Origin: Aporrectodea caliginosa
Taxonomy: Eukaryota; Annelida; Clitellata; Crassiclitellata; Lumbricidae
Direction: 5' to 3'
DNA length: 64,000 nt
Assembly: GCA_020284085.1 (NCBI GenBank)
Contig: JACEVL010000482.1
Span: forward strand, 50,001-114,000
The notes below the pieces were generated by a model. It did not search any database and was not told the origin of the DNA. It saw nothing but the letters and a program-made list of their open reading frames with translations. The position numbers and the translations under genes are program-made. This document shows, in pieces, positions 45,276 through 58,217 of the stretch. Within the stretch, counting starts at the first letter, position 1. The number at the start of each line of letters is the position of its first letter.

Positions 45276-48200
45276 CTAGTTCGGCCTTATCAATGTTCGA
45301 CTGCGAAATACATAAAACGTGGGGGCCAAAAGCTTGTTTTTAAGAGTTTCCCATCGACCGTAGACTCCGGGATTGGGGGTCAGGTTTGATGTGCCGCACT
45401 TATTGAACCACCAGCCGCCGTTAGATGCAGCGCAGCTGGCTGGAGGATTGTTGTCGTTATCGCTGTCGTAGGTCGAGAAATTCATTCCGTTAGTTTTCCA
45501 AGCAGGATCCGAGACGTTGTTAAACGCATCACCACCGTCTCCAAGGTAACCGGTGACGTTCAGCTTGTACCAGTTTGCTTCGTCTGCCAAACGAAAGGTC
45601 TCAAACTCAGCCGAGTACCACTTCCTGGTGTCGTTCGACTGGATTTCCACCCGTAACTTCCATCTCTCAGCTGTCGTCAGTTGGTGGACTTTCTCGTTTC
45701 CAAACCAAAAGTTTCCACTGACATCTCCAAATCCATCTCTGTAGTCATTCCAGTTGCGGTTGAAGGATATTGGGCTGGTTCGGTCGTTTTGGTGGATGAT
45801 TATCCAACCGGAAATACTTCGTACTGGAAAGTCTCCAGCCATTCCAGGAATGGTAATGTTTGTGTCCAGAAAAGATGCTTGAAAATCTGAAATTGAAATC
45901 CTTAAATTTTTAGCCCAGATGTTCCCATGTTTACGAATCTAACAATGTGACGAATTTAAGAAGCTCATGCGGGCAATATTATAAACATGGCTATCTACTA
46001 GATGTAAGCGGCTGCGTTTTACGATAGCTTGAATACATTTTCTGAGTTGTCTGTGGAAGAAAAGTACATAGTTTAAATTAAAGACTGATCCAGAGACGTT
46101 ATTCAATCCACAAGAAAGCTCGATGTGCCCGTATTGTCATACGGCAACGCCGGACCATCAAACCCAGCAGGCTGCTGCTCGTATCGATCGTAGACCACCT
46201 TTGCTTTTAACGAAAGAGTCAGCAATTGAGAGCTCTCTGTTATATTCTGGGACCGCACCGACTATCGAAGTCTTCTGACTGAATTAAATTCTTTACTCTA
46301 TTGGAAGCCAGTGCAGCTCTCGCATTTACATCGAAACATTAAAACAATTTGGCAGACTAGCGACGATTCCAGCAGCCCAGATAAGAATGGACTGTAGCTT
46401 TCGAATTCATTTGCATCAGATTAAAAGATTATACAAGAGTTGCAGCGGCAGCGAATGATAAATTTGCCAAATGACTCTAATCTGACGGAGCTGGTGCAAC
46501 CATGAGTTTCAGAGGGAATTAACGGGCTCTTCCATGCAGAGATCTTCTTTCAGAAACAGGCTAAAGTCCCGGACAACCCGCTCTACTTTCCAATGTGTAA
46601 ATTCCGCTGCTATCGGTTACCTTACAATCATTACTCGCGTCTGTGCCCAACAACATGAATTCGTAATTATATGTTTATATATAGGGTGACACGAAAGTTC
46701 GTTCACCGTTTTCAAAATGCGTTGTCTCAGTAACGGATGCATATTTCTTTATAATATTTGGTCAGTACATACATAAGTCAAATGAAAGATACTGGTAAGA
46801 ATTTGAATATGATCCGGTCCGCGTTTGCCATTATTTATCAGAAAATGTAAAGACCACCAGTTTTTGCGGAAAAAATGGCGTTCATCAAATTAACACAGTA
46901 AAGGAAATGTGTGGCGTCGTACACAATAAGACACTGTTGTTACCTAGGACATAAAGACGTAGGCTATTAGCGTACAGTATCTCCTTTCTGTTTAATGACA
47001 GCACTGACTCTATCCGGCATAGACTGGATCAGCGTATGAAGTGTCCCAACTGCTATCGATCTCCACGCTCGTTGGAGGCGACGTTTGAGCTGATAAACGA
47101 GGTGCGGAGAGTTGGGTGGCCAATCTTTCGGCATTAGGCTATGTGTGACGGGAGGTTGTCGTCTAGCCACTTCGGACCTCTATCATATTGAGAACTTTTG
47201 GAGTATTTTATCTCTCAGCGTTTATAAAGATCCTGAGCCAAAAAACGTCTATCAGCTCAAACGTTGCCTCCAACGAGCATGGAGATCGATAGCAGTTGGG
47301 ACACTTCATACGCTGATCCAGTCTATGCCGGATAGTCAGTGCTGTCATTAAACAGAAAGGAGATAGCCTACTGTACGCTAATAGCCTGTATACGTCTTTA
47401 TGTCCTAGGTAACAACAGTGTCTTATTGTGTACGACACTACACATTTCCCTTACTGTGTTAATTTGATGAATGCCGTTTTTCCGCAAAAACTGGTGGTCT
47501 TTACATTTTCTTATAAATAATGACAACCACGGACCGGATCATAATCAAATTCTTACCAGTATCTTTCATTTGACTTATGTATGTACTGACCAAATATTAT
47601 AAAGAAATATGCATCCGTTACTGAGACAACGCATTTTTAAAACGGTGAACGAACTTTCGTGTCACCCTATATTTACGGGCGTCAAGGCGACAAAAGCCTT
47701 ATCAGCGAGATCTCGAGTCAGAGCCACAATAATAATCACTGTCTGCCTGGGTGTCTCCGCTGATCCGGAAGCGTTCGGGCAAACCCGTTGTTAGATCGCG
47801 AGTCGGTTTGAGTCCAGATAGTGGAAGAATAGAGGGAGGGCTTACTCGATCTCGGACGAGTATAGCTTTGGGCAGCAATCTGCAAAATATGGGGTGATGC
47901 TACGCAAGCGTACTCCAAAGGACACCGTTCGAGAAAGTCAGTACGCTCTCGAGATGAAGAAAACGTCGTCCAAACTTCCCCCGCCAGATTCAAAATAGCT
48001 CTTGTTGAACGTGTCTTTTCCGTTATAGTTCTCGACTCTAGAAATCTCTTCCGAGAAATGTGAGCACTGCAGAGTTTGTTTTAGTCTTTAGGTCTCGGTT
48101 AAGAGTTCATCTTTTCTTGGAATCATTTCCATCGTAGGTTGTTTCTTTTCTTTGTGGATTTATTTCTTGGTTTTGACTTGACAAGCCATGTAACGAGCAC

Positions 48201-48461
48201 AGACCAATGGTCGTCCTCAGTAAAGGCAAATTAAAACATTCAGAGGAACTTGTCGGTTAGTTACAGGTCTTCGAGGCCAGTATGTGACGAATGGTGAGAT
48301 TGGTTCGTACGAACCTTATAGAGAACTTCCCTGGTCCTCAAAATTACTGGACATATATATATTGATGCTTTTTAGTTTTAACGATGGTTAAAGATGGATA
48401 TAATAGACTCTTCAGCATTGATACAGTGACGTAAGAAAAGTTCGTTGATTATTTTTATTGC

Positions 48462-48501
<40 letters not shown>

Positions 48502-49122
48502 TAGTTTAGTTTATTCAGAATCGAACAGTAAAACGATCGAACAGTATGGATGATCAAAGTACATAGCAAGTTAAACAGTCTCAGAATTATTCATCAATGA
48601 TCCTGTGTAGTAAACGATTCAATGGGGAGAAGAAGCTGACTCAGCTTATCTAGTCATCCCCATAATTATTATGTTAGCAATAGAATATTCCAACCACAAG
48701 ATGTACTGTGATCGTATGTAACCAAACGTATGAGACAATGAAACACAACTGTTCGAGTGTCCAACAATACTTAGTGAATGCAGTCAGTACAAATCAATCA
48801 AATAGTTTTTATAAGTAGTTTTAAATGCTATTAATGAATGTGACTCACGTATATTAGTATTAATCGAATTCCATAACTGTGGGCCTTTAACTCTAACAGA
48901 AAAATATCGGACATTTATTCTGCAGACCTCAGATCGATAGTTCTGCCTATATCTGGTGTTATGGTCATGTATTACGGCGTTTACAAGAAAGTAGTTACTA
49001 AATAGTGCAGGAACATTATTATTATTTTTTTTTATGCCCCGAGGTATACAGGATCCCTCAGGGACTTAGATATTACTATAGCTGTTGTAATTTGTCTGGA
49101 GATGACCCTACTCGTCAAATGA

Positions 49123-49190
<68 letters not shown>

Positions 49191-50700
49191 TACTACTACT
49201 ACTACTAATATTATTATTTTTATTATTATTATTAAAATTAAATAATAAAGCATTACTTCATTTGAATATGCTGCATTTAACCCAATCTGATACCAGCTCA
49301 TCCAAATCACTGCAAGCTCCTGACCACTTTACCTGCGGGTGGGATGCAGCGTATCCAGGTGAGATTAGCGATGAGGCATCCTGTCGCTTCTGGGTTGGAG
49401 GGCATCGAAGCACAGCTTGTGTAGAGGGACCCGTTCAGGGTGAATGGAAAGGCACAACACCGTGCTGGGATCATCTTAATTGTAGAAGAGGTGGTGGTCA
49501 CGTTGTTTATAGCTAAAACAATCCAGCAGGTTTTTAAAAGCATGATTCTTAAGACTTTTATTATAGAAACTGATTTAAAATGTAACGAGTGATTTTGTTG
49601 CTTTGCTTTTAAACAGTTGACAGCGAAATTTCGAGACTAACAAACACATGTGCCATCGGCATCGTGGGCGTAGTTAGGGGTGGTTTTACGGGTTCAAACC
49701 CCCAGAAAGTTTCAGAAAATATTTTATATGCTTTTATTTGCGAAATTAAAAAATTAACTGTTGCTAGCTTGTCCAATGGAAACCTCTTCCCACCGAAATT
49801 GTTTCCTGGTTACGCTACTGATCGCCATCTTGATATTTCAGAACAACCTAAACGCTTATCTTAGGCTAAACATAAACCAAATTTAGAGGAGTGAAAAGCA
49901 GATAGACAAAGATAGATTGAAATAGACATTTACACATATTATAGAAACTGGTTATAAAGAAGGTCATATTGACAGACAGACGGATATAAGGATAGATTTT
50001 AAAATCGTCGACTCACATTGAATGCTTGGACAGATTTCGTCAGAATTCTTTATCTGGAAATATAAAATTTCATGAGTTTTATTTTCTCTTTATTTTCTCA
50101 ACACGAAATATACATACAGGATTGTGTGTGTTTTACAAGTGATTCTCTTTGAGCTGAATATAAGAATAGATGAGGAGGAGAAATAAGTCACTGTACTAAA
50201 GCAAGATAACATACATTACTCAACAAATGGTTGTTATATTACTGAGTTTCAGTCTTGAGATTGGATGATCTTTGTACCTACCTCAATGAATGATTGTGAA
50301 GATATGTCGCGACACAAACACTAAAATACTGATCACTACACCAGAAAACACAATATTGTTTGAATAGAATTACCTGGAAAAAGGCGCACTCTGTTGCCTT
50401 CTGATAAATGAGAGGTGTACTGGAAAACAGTTGGCACTCATTCGATGTATGGTTGAAATTGAATCCAGCGCAGTTTTCATCTTCCTTGCATCCCCATGCG
50501 CATCCAAACGAGGACGATGAGCATGATGCGTGACCTGGCATCGAAATTCCTGCCTCTGCAGCCGAAATCACTTTGTACGGAGTGGCCCTAGCGCAGAACA
50601 TCGTTCCCGAAACATAGGATGCTTTTTGGAAGACCTTTGATTCGTCAGATCTCTCCACTGTCAGGCACAGCGCTAATGCCATAAGCAGTATCTCGAACAT
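45276..50700 (-). CDS. Gene E: secreted PAN/apple - FN2-like - fibrinogen-related protein, four exons
   Basis: Exons on the minus strand: 50700-50374 (327 nt), 50053-50017 (37 nt), 49512-49333 (180 nt) and 45886-45276 (611 nt). They sum to 1,155 nt, or 384 aa. All borders are GT/AG and phases are 0, 1, 1. Exon 1 has a signal peptide and seven cysteines of the apple-like domain (FCARATPYKVISAAEAG, CAWGCKEDENCAGFNFNH, NECQLF). The micro-exon encodes IKNSDEICPSIQ. Exon 3 is FN2-like (ARCCAFPFTLNGSLYTSC, NLTWIRCIPPAG). The FReD starts at GWIIIHQN and has FWFGNEKVHQLTT, DSDNDNNPPASCA and NGGWWFNKC, but no N-terminal cysteine pair. It is the tandem sister of gene F except in the centre of the FReD (SDPAWKTNG versus SASGYNTNG). 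Confidence 0.88.
46684..47667. mobile_element. Palindromic mariner-like element with transposase C-terminus in both arms
   Basis: The element begins GGGTGACACGAAAGTTCG and ends with its complement, flanked by TA. The arms are 46684-47098 and 47248-47667, with a 149-bp centre. Each arm encodes the same transposase end in opposite directions: YQLKRRLQRAWRSIAVGTLH (minus, 47098-46990) and YQLKRCLQRAWRSIAVGTLH (plus, 47250-47340). WPPNSPHL near 47120 on the minus strand is the remnant of the third catalytic region. It is non-autonomous, within the downstream flank/intron 3 of gene E. Confidence 0.85.
48466..48502. repeat. (ATT)n microsatellite
   Basis: A short trinucleotide array in intron 3 of gene E. 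Confidence 0.9.
49019..49225. repeat. (ATT)n array adjoining a LINE-tail-like segment
   Basis: The segment 49031-49075 (CCCCGAGGTATACAGGATCC then CTCAGGGACTT) is followed by an (ATT)n array at 49122-49190. A near-identical segment, CCCCGAGGTAAACATGATCC, sits at 57861-57895 beside another (ATT)n array, and a related one at 58040-58075. These look like one repeated 3' tail linked to TAA arrays. Confidence 0.6.
49658..49823. mobile_element. 166-bp MITE present in gene E, absent from gene F
   Basis: Ends are GGCATCGTGGGCGTAGTTAG and, inverted, GATCAGTAGCGTAACCAGG. The direct repeat GCCATC is at 49652-49657 and 49824-49829. The corresponding intron of gene F (near 60343-60350) has a single GCCATC and no insert, which is an empty site. 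Confidence 0.65.
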
Positions 50701-51559
50701 CTCAGTACCTTCAACTTGTTACGTTACCGTATTCTCAATGTTATGCGAAACCTTCGATATTGTCTTTGTTTATAATCATTCGTTTTAATGGAGATTTAAT
50801 TTAAGCGCTGTGTACTATTGTGTAACGTATTCCAAGTCAAATAGGATTCAAATAATTTATTATATTATTGAATTGATGAGTGTTCTACTGCTGTGTGACG
50901 ATGAACGTGCGTGATATATTTTAAAGTAAAATGGTGTCTATTTAATGATCTTTACAAACATTGAGTTTTAATCACCCAATAATGGATCGCGCCTCTGATC
51001 ATCTTGATATGATACAATCCAGTTCGATATGCCAGAAAGCACACTGACGTCGTTCTGAAAACTGAATCTTATATTCAACAACGAACTCTTTGAATCTGGA
51101 AAATTATTCTGCGCTGTCAAAGCTGCTTTACTGACGTCCACGCCTTCATGAGCAAGTTTCAAGGATCTGCTAAATCGTAGCACCTTAATTTGTTTTACAG
51201 ATTTCCTACTGTATGTTTTTACAACTTGCTTCCTTTGGCAATTCTTACTGACTGTTTCTTTCGGCTATCGAGAAGTGAAGAGTCTTTTACTGCGTGTGTT
51301 TATATTATACGTGATGCGTCGAGCATCTGATGTGAGTTCAAAGCGTTCCAGCGGCGTTTAGTTCCATCGGTGAATACTATTCTCTTTGCATCCAATGTGT
51401 ATCCTGTTATACGATCCACGTGCAACGAGAAACTTGCTGCAAAGTAAATACGGAAATCTACGATCTGAGTATCATTATGGCGAGGTATTCATTCTACAAC
51501 GAGAGGAAGAAATAAATGATGTCTTGCTTGAAATTCAGCACTGTTTAACAAGAGATCGA

Positions 51560-51840
51560 TTGGTAGAATGAGAATGGGCTGAATACATACAGAAACATTC
51601 TCATGAATAAAACAAACGTTCAGCAAGCCAGTCGACTGCGGAAAGTGACAAAGAGTGAGGCTGATGGACTGATAGATCGATCACTAGGCAGAGAAAACAC
51701 AGCAAGTGACCTGCGAGGCGTGTAATACAGCGTAATAGGAGAACAGCGCGTAACAATCTCAAAAACGCATAATGAATACAGTGGCCGGGAAATTGATGCA
51801 AAGACACGGTTGAAAAGCAATTCAGCAATTATTAAATATA
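51560..51840. repeat. Upstream flank of gene E, duplicated at 62220-62560
   Basis: Collinear with the upstream flank of gene F (shared GGCAGAGAAAACA and CAGTGGCC blocks). In the F copy a 15-bp unit is expanded (62388-62470); here it is single. No gene. Confidence 0.6.
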
Positions 51841-52397
51841 GAGTTTGTTGTTACAAGTAGGGGCCAATAAAACGCTGCAGGTGAATGAGAACCTTGCAGG
51901 TTGGCTTAACAATAAGCTTACTGAACAATGAGTATACTTATCAACGTCATTCTGTAGCTGCACGAATGTAGTCTGTAATTGTTACTTCCCTAGCTATACA
52001 AGACCTGGCAGCGTGAAAACTCCATGACATTTATCGATCTTAGAGCCATAAATTGTACGTAAACTGCGTACATCTATGGAATTTAATCTGAAAACTTCTA
52101 TTGCACCACGCTAACATTGTCATCAGTCTATGGTCGCTACTAACCAAACATGTTGTTGGAGCCAAATTCCAGGGTGAGTCCGGTCGAAAGACAAGAAGGG
52201 AGTCCGTGATGACAATGAAATAGTCTACAGAGGATATGAATCCAGGAATAGACGAGTTTTTACTTGAGTTGTGAAGGTCAGCACAGCCTTTGCGGAGCGA
52301 GCGCTTGCCAGGAAAGTTCCCGAGTCTAGACTCGGCAACAAAAAAGACCGAGAGCTGTCCTTGTACAGTAATAATAATAATGAAGATATAAAATTAT

Positions 52398-52628
<231 letters not shown>

Positions 52629-53587
52629 AAATATCCTAAAATGCCATAGTTATGACTTGTAATAGCAATCGCGATCTCGAAGACTCGAAATGTCTACAGC
52701 GTTTAAAGAAAGTTAAGCGTTGAAGCAGCTAAAGCACTAGCACTCATAAATTTAAGCCCTAGCACTCATAAATTTAAGCACTAAAGCACTAGCACTCAAC
52801 ATAAATTTATCGGCAGGCATATATACGGTTCCAGATCAAGACCCAGAGGTCAAGCAGGAACACAATCAGATGGATACGGCGTGTGATGTTTAGAAATAGA
52901 GCTGTAAAAGAATTAGGTCCTAAACTTTCCTAAAGTACGAGGATAAACCAGGATTTGTGAAAGCGAAAGTTTTCAGTTCTAAAAGAAAGACTTCCGCAGA
53001 GATTGCAAGAAACTGAACTACATATATATACGATCAAGTTACAAACTTTGCTGTATTAAGTTCCTATTATTTTCATACACCTAAATATTTCTTCATTCGT
53101 TTGCCAATTGGCACGATCTGTAACCTGTTCTCTTGTCTTGTCGGGCTTCTTTTCTTCCAGTAGACCTATTTCTTTTTCTCAACAATTACTATGATTTCTT
53201 TCGTAGGCCTTACCTTGTCATCGGTCTACAATCCGTCAGTATTAATTTCTTATGCATTTCGATTTTGTGTATGTTGTATTCATAACATTTGTAAGCATTT
53301 ATTAGCAGAATCTGTGGCCGCATTGAATAAACGAGTCAATAAGGTTTCCATCTACGCACTGATGCGCGAAGATAGGAAACGCGTGAAACGAAGTGTGTCT
53401 CAGCAGGTCTACAAGGTGTAACAATAGAGATGCAGTTGGTACAATTCCATGACACGAATGCACCTATAGAAGGTTCGTCTAAAGGCTTTTCAGAAGTGCA
53501 ATAAAATGCTAGTTATAAATGAAGGTTAATTTTTATGTAGGCCTATAATAGGACGCTGTGGTGCTGTATTTAAGTAGTGTTTTAGCC

Positions 53588-53752
53588 TCGTCTTGCTTGG
53601 CTGAGTGGAACATAATATGTTCTGCTCAGCCAAGCACGACTCAGCTACAGAACATGATCGGTGTTTATGACCTGCGTTATTACTTGATGTGGTGTAATAA
53701 TAATATTACACCACATCAAGTAGTAATGCAAGTCATAAACACCAATCATGTT
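53588..53752. other. Two adjacent long hairpins
   Basis: The first (53588-53640) pairs GTCTTGCTTGGCTGAG with CTCAGCCAAGCACGAC around CATAATATG. The second (53651-53752) has arms of about 48 bp (ACATGATCGGTGTTTATGAC ... GTCATAAACACCAATCATGT) around TAATAATATTA. Few mismatches occur in either. Confidence 0.8.
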
Positions 53753-54083
53753 TCGTAGAAATATTAATTGCAATTATATAGAAAATCCAGATATGTTAAG
53801 TTCACAACACAAATAAATTCTATCTACGTATGAGTGGCGTTGATACTAAATTACACATATTTTATTATCCTATCTGAACCCTTCAGGTGATCACACGTCA
53901 GTTGCTCAACCGTTGATAGCGAAGGAAAGTATATAGAAACCGGTTTCAGTTCCAGGTATTTTTGTGCTTTCGATTCAAGGCGGAAAGTTTCGTAGATAGC
54001 CTACACCTTATCTCGTCGTTGAATTTGCAAAGTGTAAAACAATCGTCAAATCACCAATACGTCGGTGTCATGAAATAATAACT

Positions 54084-54295
<212 letters not shown>

Positions 54296-54924
54296 GGCAA
54301 AACTATAATAATAATAATAATCTTCGTTTAATATTTTCATTTTGACAATTGCGCAGTATGATTACAATTCAGTATGAACGGATGATCACAAGCTATTACA
54401 GGAGTCGAATTTAACTGTATACGACAGCCATGCAAGGTGCCCATCACGTTCTACATCTAATTTTACCAACGCGCCATCTCGCGAATGATAGGCTGAGTGG
54501 ACCTTTGGAAGGGTTGCGGGAAGCGATCCCGCTACCTACTGCTCTTCACGCCAGTTATGTTACCACTACGGATCTCCCCTTCAAATGAGTATCCCTTTAG
54601 CGAAATGGAGTGTCCGGTTTAGTTTGCATTATTGGCGGTTTCTAAGTGTATTCAATCGTACTGTTTGGATTTATTGTACATATAAAATTTTTTAGGTTGC
54701 GTATCTTTGGTTTGTACGGCGACCTGAAATTAATTTCCTTCGTTTTTGGTGATTTTGACTGGATTTTCGTCTTGGTTATCGTGATGCGTATCACGATGGA
54801 GGATAGAATGGTCTATTTGAGTGAGAAACTGCTCACATCGCTAATATATCTCAAAACAATTCAAAATGAATTAATGCGGCAGTGCAACATTGATTTGTTA
54901 GAGAAGTAGATATCTTTTATTTAT

Positions 54925-55085
54925 TGCAGTAGCCATGTGTACTTGTACTCATACTTGTACTTGAGACCGTAGTACTTGTACTCGTACTTGTTCTTGAAAC
55001 CCTAAATACTTGCACTCGTACTTGTACTTGAGACCTCAGTAGGCCTATTTGCACTTGTATTTGCAACCTAAGTACTTGCACCATC
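54925..55085. repeat. TACTTG-rich repeat, probable hAT-element end
   Basis: Tandem units of TACTTGTACTCGTACTTG type, about 30-40 bp apart with GAGACC spacers, resemble the subterminal repeats of hAT-like non-autonomous elements. The opposite end was not found. Confidence 0.45.
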
Positions 55086-55437
55086 TCTGCCTCTTACTAT
55101 GACGTTGATTGACTGTGTCTCTCAGTTCTTGCTTACTGGAAAGGTCTTTTAGTGCGTGAAATATTATAATTGGCGAATGCTTCGATTAATGAGGAACATA
55201 CGTTTCAGTAGCAATAGTCGGGTCATGTTTGCACTCCAGAACCGTTGGGATGTGCGAGCAATATGTAAAACATATGTGTGCCTGAGAATAAAAGAGAGAA
55301 ATTGCGACCTGAGGATCATCATGACAAAATCGTTGTTCTGTTCTTCGCGAAGCGATATATTTAAACTTTACCATTAAGAGAGAAATGAAAACATACAAAC
55401 TGCAAGTAAATTACGCAACTAGGAAATATAGACGGAC

Positions 55438-55494
<57 letters not shown>

Positions 55495-55704
55495 TCTTTT
55501 CTTTAATAAGCGCCTGACAAACGCACTGCGCTGTACATTTACATGTTATGCAATTGAAATCTTAACTACTAACAGAACAGAAAGCTTGCAATACAACGGC
55601 GCTAATAGCAGCCTACAAAGCATATCCGCCCAATCTGGGGGGCTCGAAGGGGTACCTCTCGGTCTCTGTGCCAGATTTTTTCCAAAGCGCCACCATCCCC
55701 CCAT
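55438..55704 (-). repeat. tRNA-derived SINE, family 2, copy 2, with (AAT)n tail
   Basis: In reverse, the segment reads head (GGTGGCGC..., GAGAGGTACC, TTCGAGCC), body (ACAGCGCAGTGCG) and tail, matching 12677-12893. The (AAT)n at 55438-55493 is its tail. Confidence 0.8.
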
Positions 55705-56599
55705 AGACTATGTTGACTATAAGACCCAGGAGAAAGGCACGACTGTGCCTAGCTGAGACAGACAAATAGAAACGAGCATAGGTAGAGAAAAAGACATTGA
55801 GAGAAATAATCCATGGCTAATAATACTATGAAAAGCGGAAGGAGAGAACGCCTCCGTTCGCCCTGGTATAACTAAACAATGTATAGCGAGACGGGGAAAT
55901 TTAACGACCGGGTTGAGCTATTGAGATAGACGAACTCAAGATATCATCTCTTGCAATTGCGAAATTGTTTCTTTGTGTGAGAATCGATTTCTTCCTCGTT
56001 ATGTTTAAACTTTGCCGTTATGTGGCCGAATGTATCCGAGTACCCGAAGTAGGTGAAAAAAGTAGGCTAATTGCACGTGCAACCATGTTCCGTTCAGTTT
56101 AGGTCTACACAATGATAACAAACAGCATCAAAATAACATAGAGTAACTGCACGATTAAATAATTTGTAATTTTACACATGCTAGCCATAAGCTTTTATAT
56201 AAGAAGATAAAAGTTAACGGCATCACACTCGTTTCCACACAGATATAGAAATGTCTCAGAAGTGTGGACCCGATGACCTTCTGACTCAGACACAAACGCG
56301 ACCACAAAAATCCATCGATGAAACCCTTGTTTCACGTCAAAGAATGGCATGCCGAGCTGACCCAAACAGGGCGCAGAGTTCACTTGTTTTTTCCATCTTC
56401 TGTTTACAACGGGTCAGAGACTTCAAAGGCGGGACCATCTGCCAACCGTTGTAGATTAACTTACGTCTGGGTCTTTTTAATTGAGAAGTTACAAATCAAA
56501 AAACTAATAATACATCAGTTATTAATTTAAAAAAATAATGTTTATAATACATCAGTTATTAATCAAAAAACTAATAATTATAATGCATCAGTTATTAAT

Positions 56600-56870
56600 C
56601 AAAACCCAATAATTATAATACATCATGAACACCGGTCCTAACGACCTATGCAAATGCTTTGGATGAATGTGGATGAGAAATGAAAAACCGTTGATCTTCA
56701 GAAAACTTCGAAATTCAATGAAGAATAAGAAAACTACCCTCGGTGCCATAAGACGTCGTCCAACCATGACGCAGACAGACACAGCTTTTCCGGTTAATCG
56801 CCTTTTGTCCGTCCATCTTTTTAAAGTCGTTCCTCTCCAGATCCTCACTTGTAGAAAACCTGAATACATT
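56600..56870 (-). other. 3' flank of gene F conserved with gene E
   Basis: Matches 45050-45270 (CCATAAGACGTCGTCCAAC block and the following sequence). Probable 3' UTR and downstream flank. Confidence 0.55.
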
Positions 56871-56875
56871 GTCTC

Positions 56876-57951
56876 CTAGTTCGGCCTTATCAGCATTCGA
56901 CTGCGATAGACGTAGAAACTAGGAGCCAAAGACATCTTTTTTAATGTGTCCCAGCGACCGCGGGCAACCGAGATAGGAGCCAGGTTTGATGTGCCGCATG
57001 TATTGTACCACCAGCCGCCGTTAGTTGCGGCGCAGCTGCCATTGTTGTTGTCGTGATCGCTGTCATAGGTCGAGAAATTCATTCCGTTCGTATTATAACC
57101 ACTAGCCGAGACATTGTTAAAAGCATCACCACCGTCTCCAAGGTAACCGGTAACATTCAGCTTGTACCAGTTAGCTTCGTCTGCCAAACGGAAGGTCTCA
57201 AACTCAGCCGAATACCACTTCAGAGTGTCGTTCGACTGGACTTCCACCCTCAGCTTCCATCTCTCAGCTGTCGTCAGTTGATGGACTTTCTCGTTTCCAA
57301 ACCAAAAGTTTCCAGTGACGTTTCCGAATCCATCTCTGTAGTCACTCCAGGAGCGGTTGAAGGATACTGCGCTGGTTGGGACGTTTTGGTGGATGATTAT
57401 CCAACCGGAAACACTTCGTACTGGAACGGCTTCAGCCATTTCAGGAATATCAATGGTTATGTCCAGAAAAGATGCTTGAAAATCTGAAATTGAAATTCTT
57501 AGATTTTTAGCACAGATGTTTGTATGTCTACGTATCAAACAATTTATGTGACGAATTTTAAGAAGCTCGTAAGAGCGATAAACATGGCCATCTACTAGAT
57601 GTAAGCAGGTGCGTAAAAGAAAGCTTTGATATATTTTCTGAGTTGTCTGTGGAAGAAAAGTACGTTGTAATAATGAAAGGCCGTTCCAGAGACGTTGTTC
57701 AATCTACACGACAGCTCCATGTCACCACCGTTTCGGTGTTGTCGTACTGGAACGCCGGACCATCAAATTCCCACGAACCGCTGAAGTATCGATGATAGAC
57801 CACCGTTGCTTTTAATAAAAGAAATAGGATTGGAGAGCTCTCTGGTATATTATTATTTTTTTCCCCGAGGTAAACATGATCCCTCAGGGACTTCAAGATT
57901 AATTAAAATGATAAAAGTCTGGAAAGTTAGAACTCCTCTGGCTCTGGCAAA

Positions 57952-58036
<85 letters not shown>

Positions 58037-58141
58037 TTACCTGAGATAGTACTAATCCCTCAGGCTATCAAAACTATTATCCGGAGAAAGGAAGATGGTT
58101 TTCTGGAACGGTTTATCCCTCGGCAAGATCCGGCTGCATCA

Positions 58142-58217
<76 letters not shown>

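Noticed and set aside
54646..54909. 87-codon plus-strand open frame
   Set aside because: No domain, no splice context and low-complexity hydrophobic start; treated as chance.
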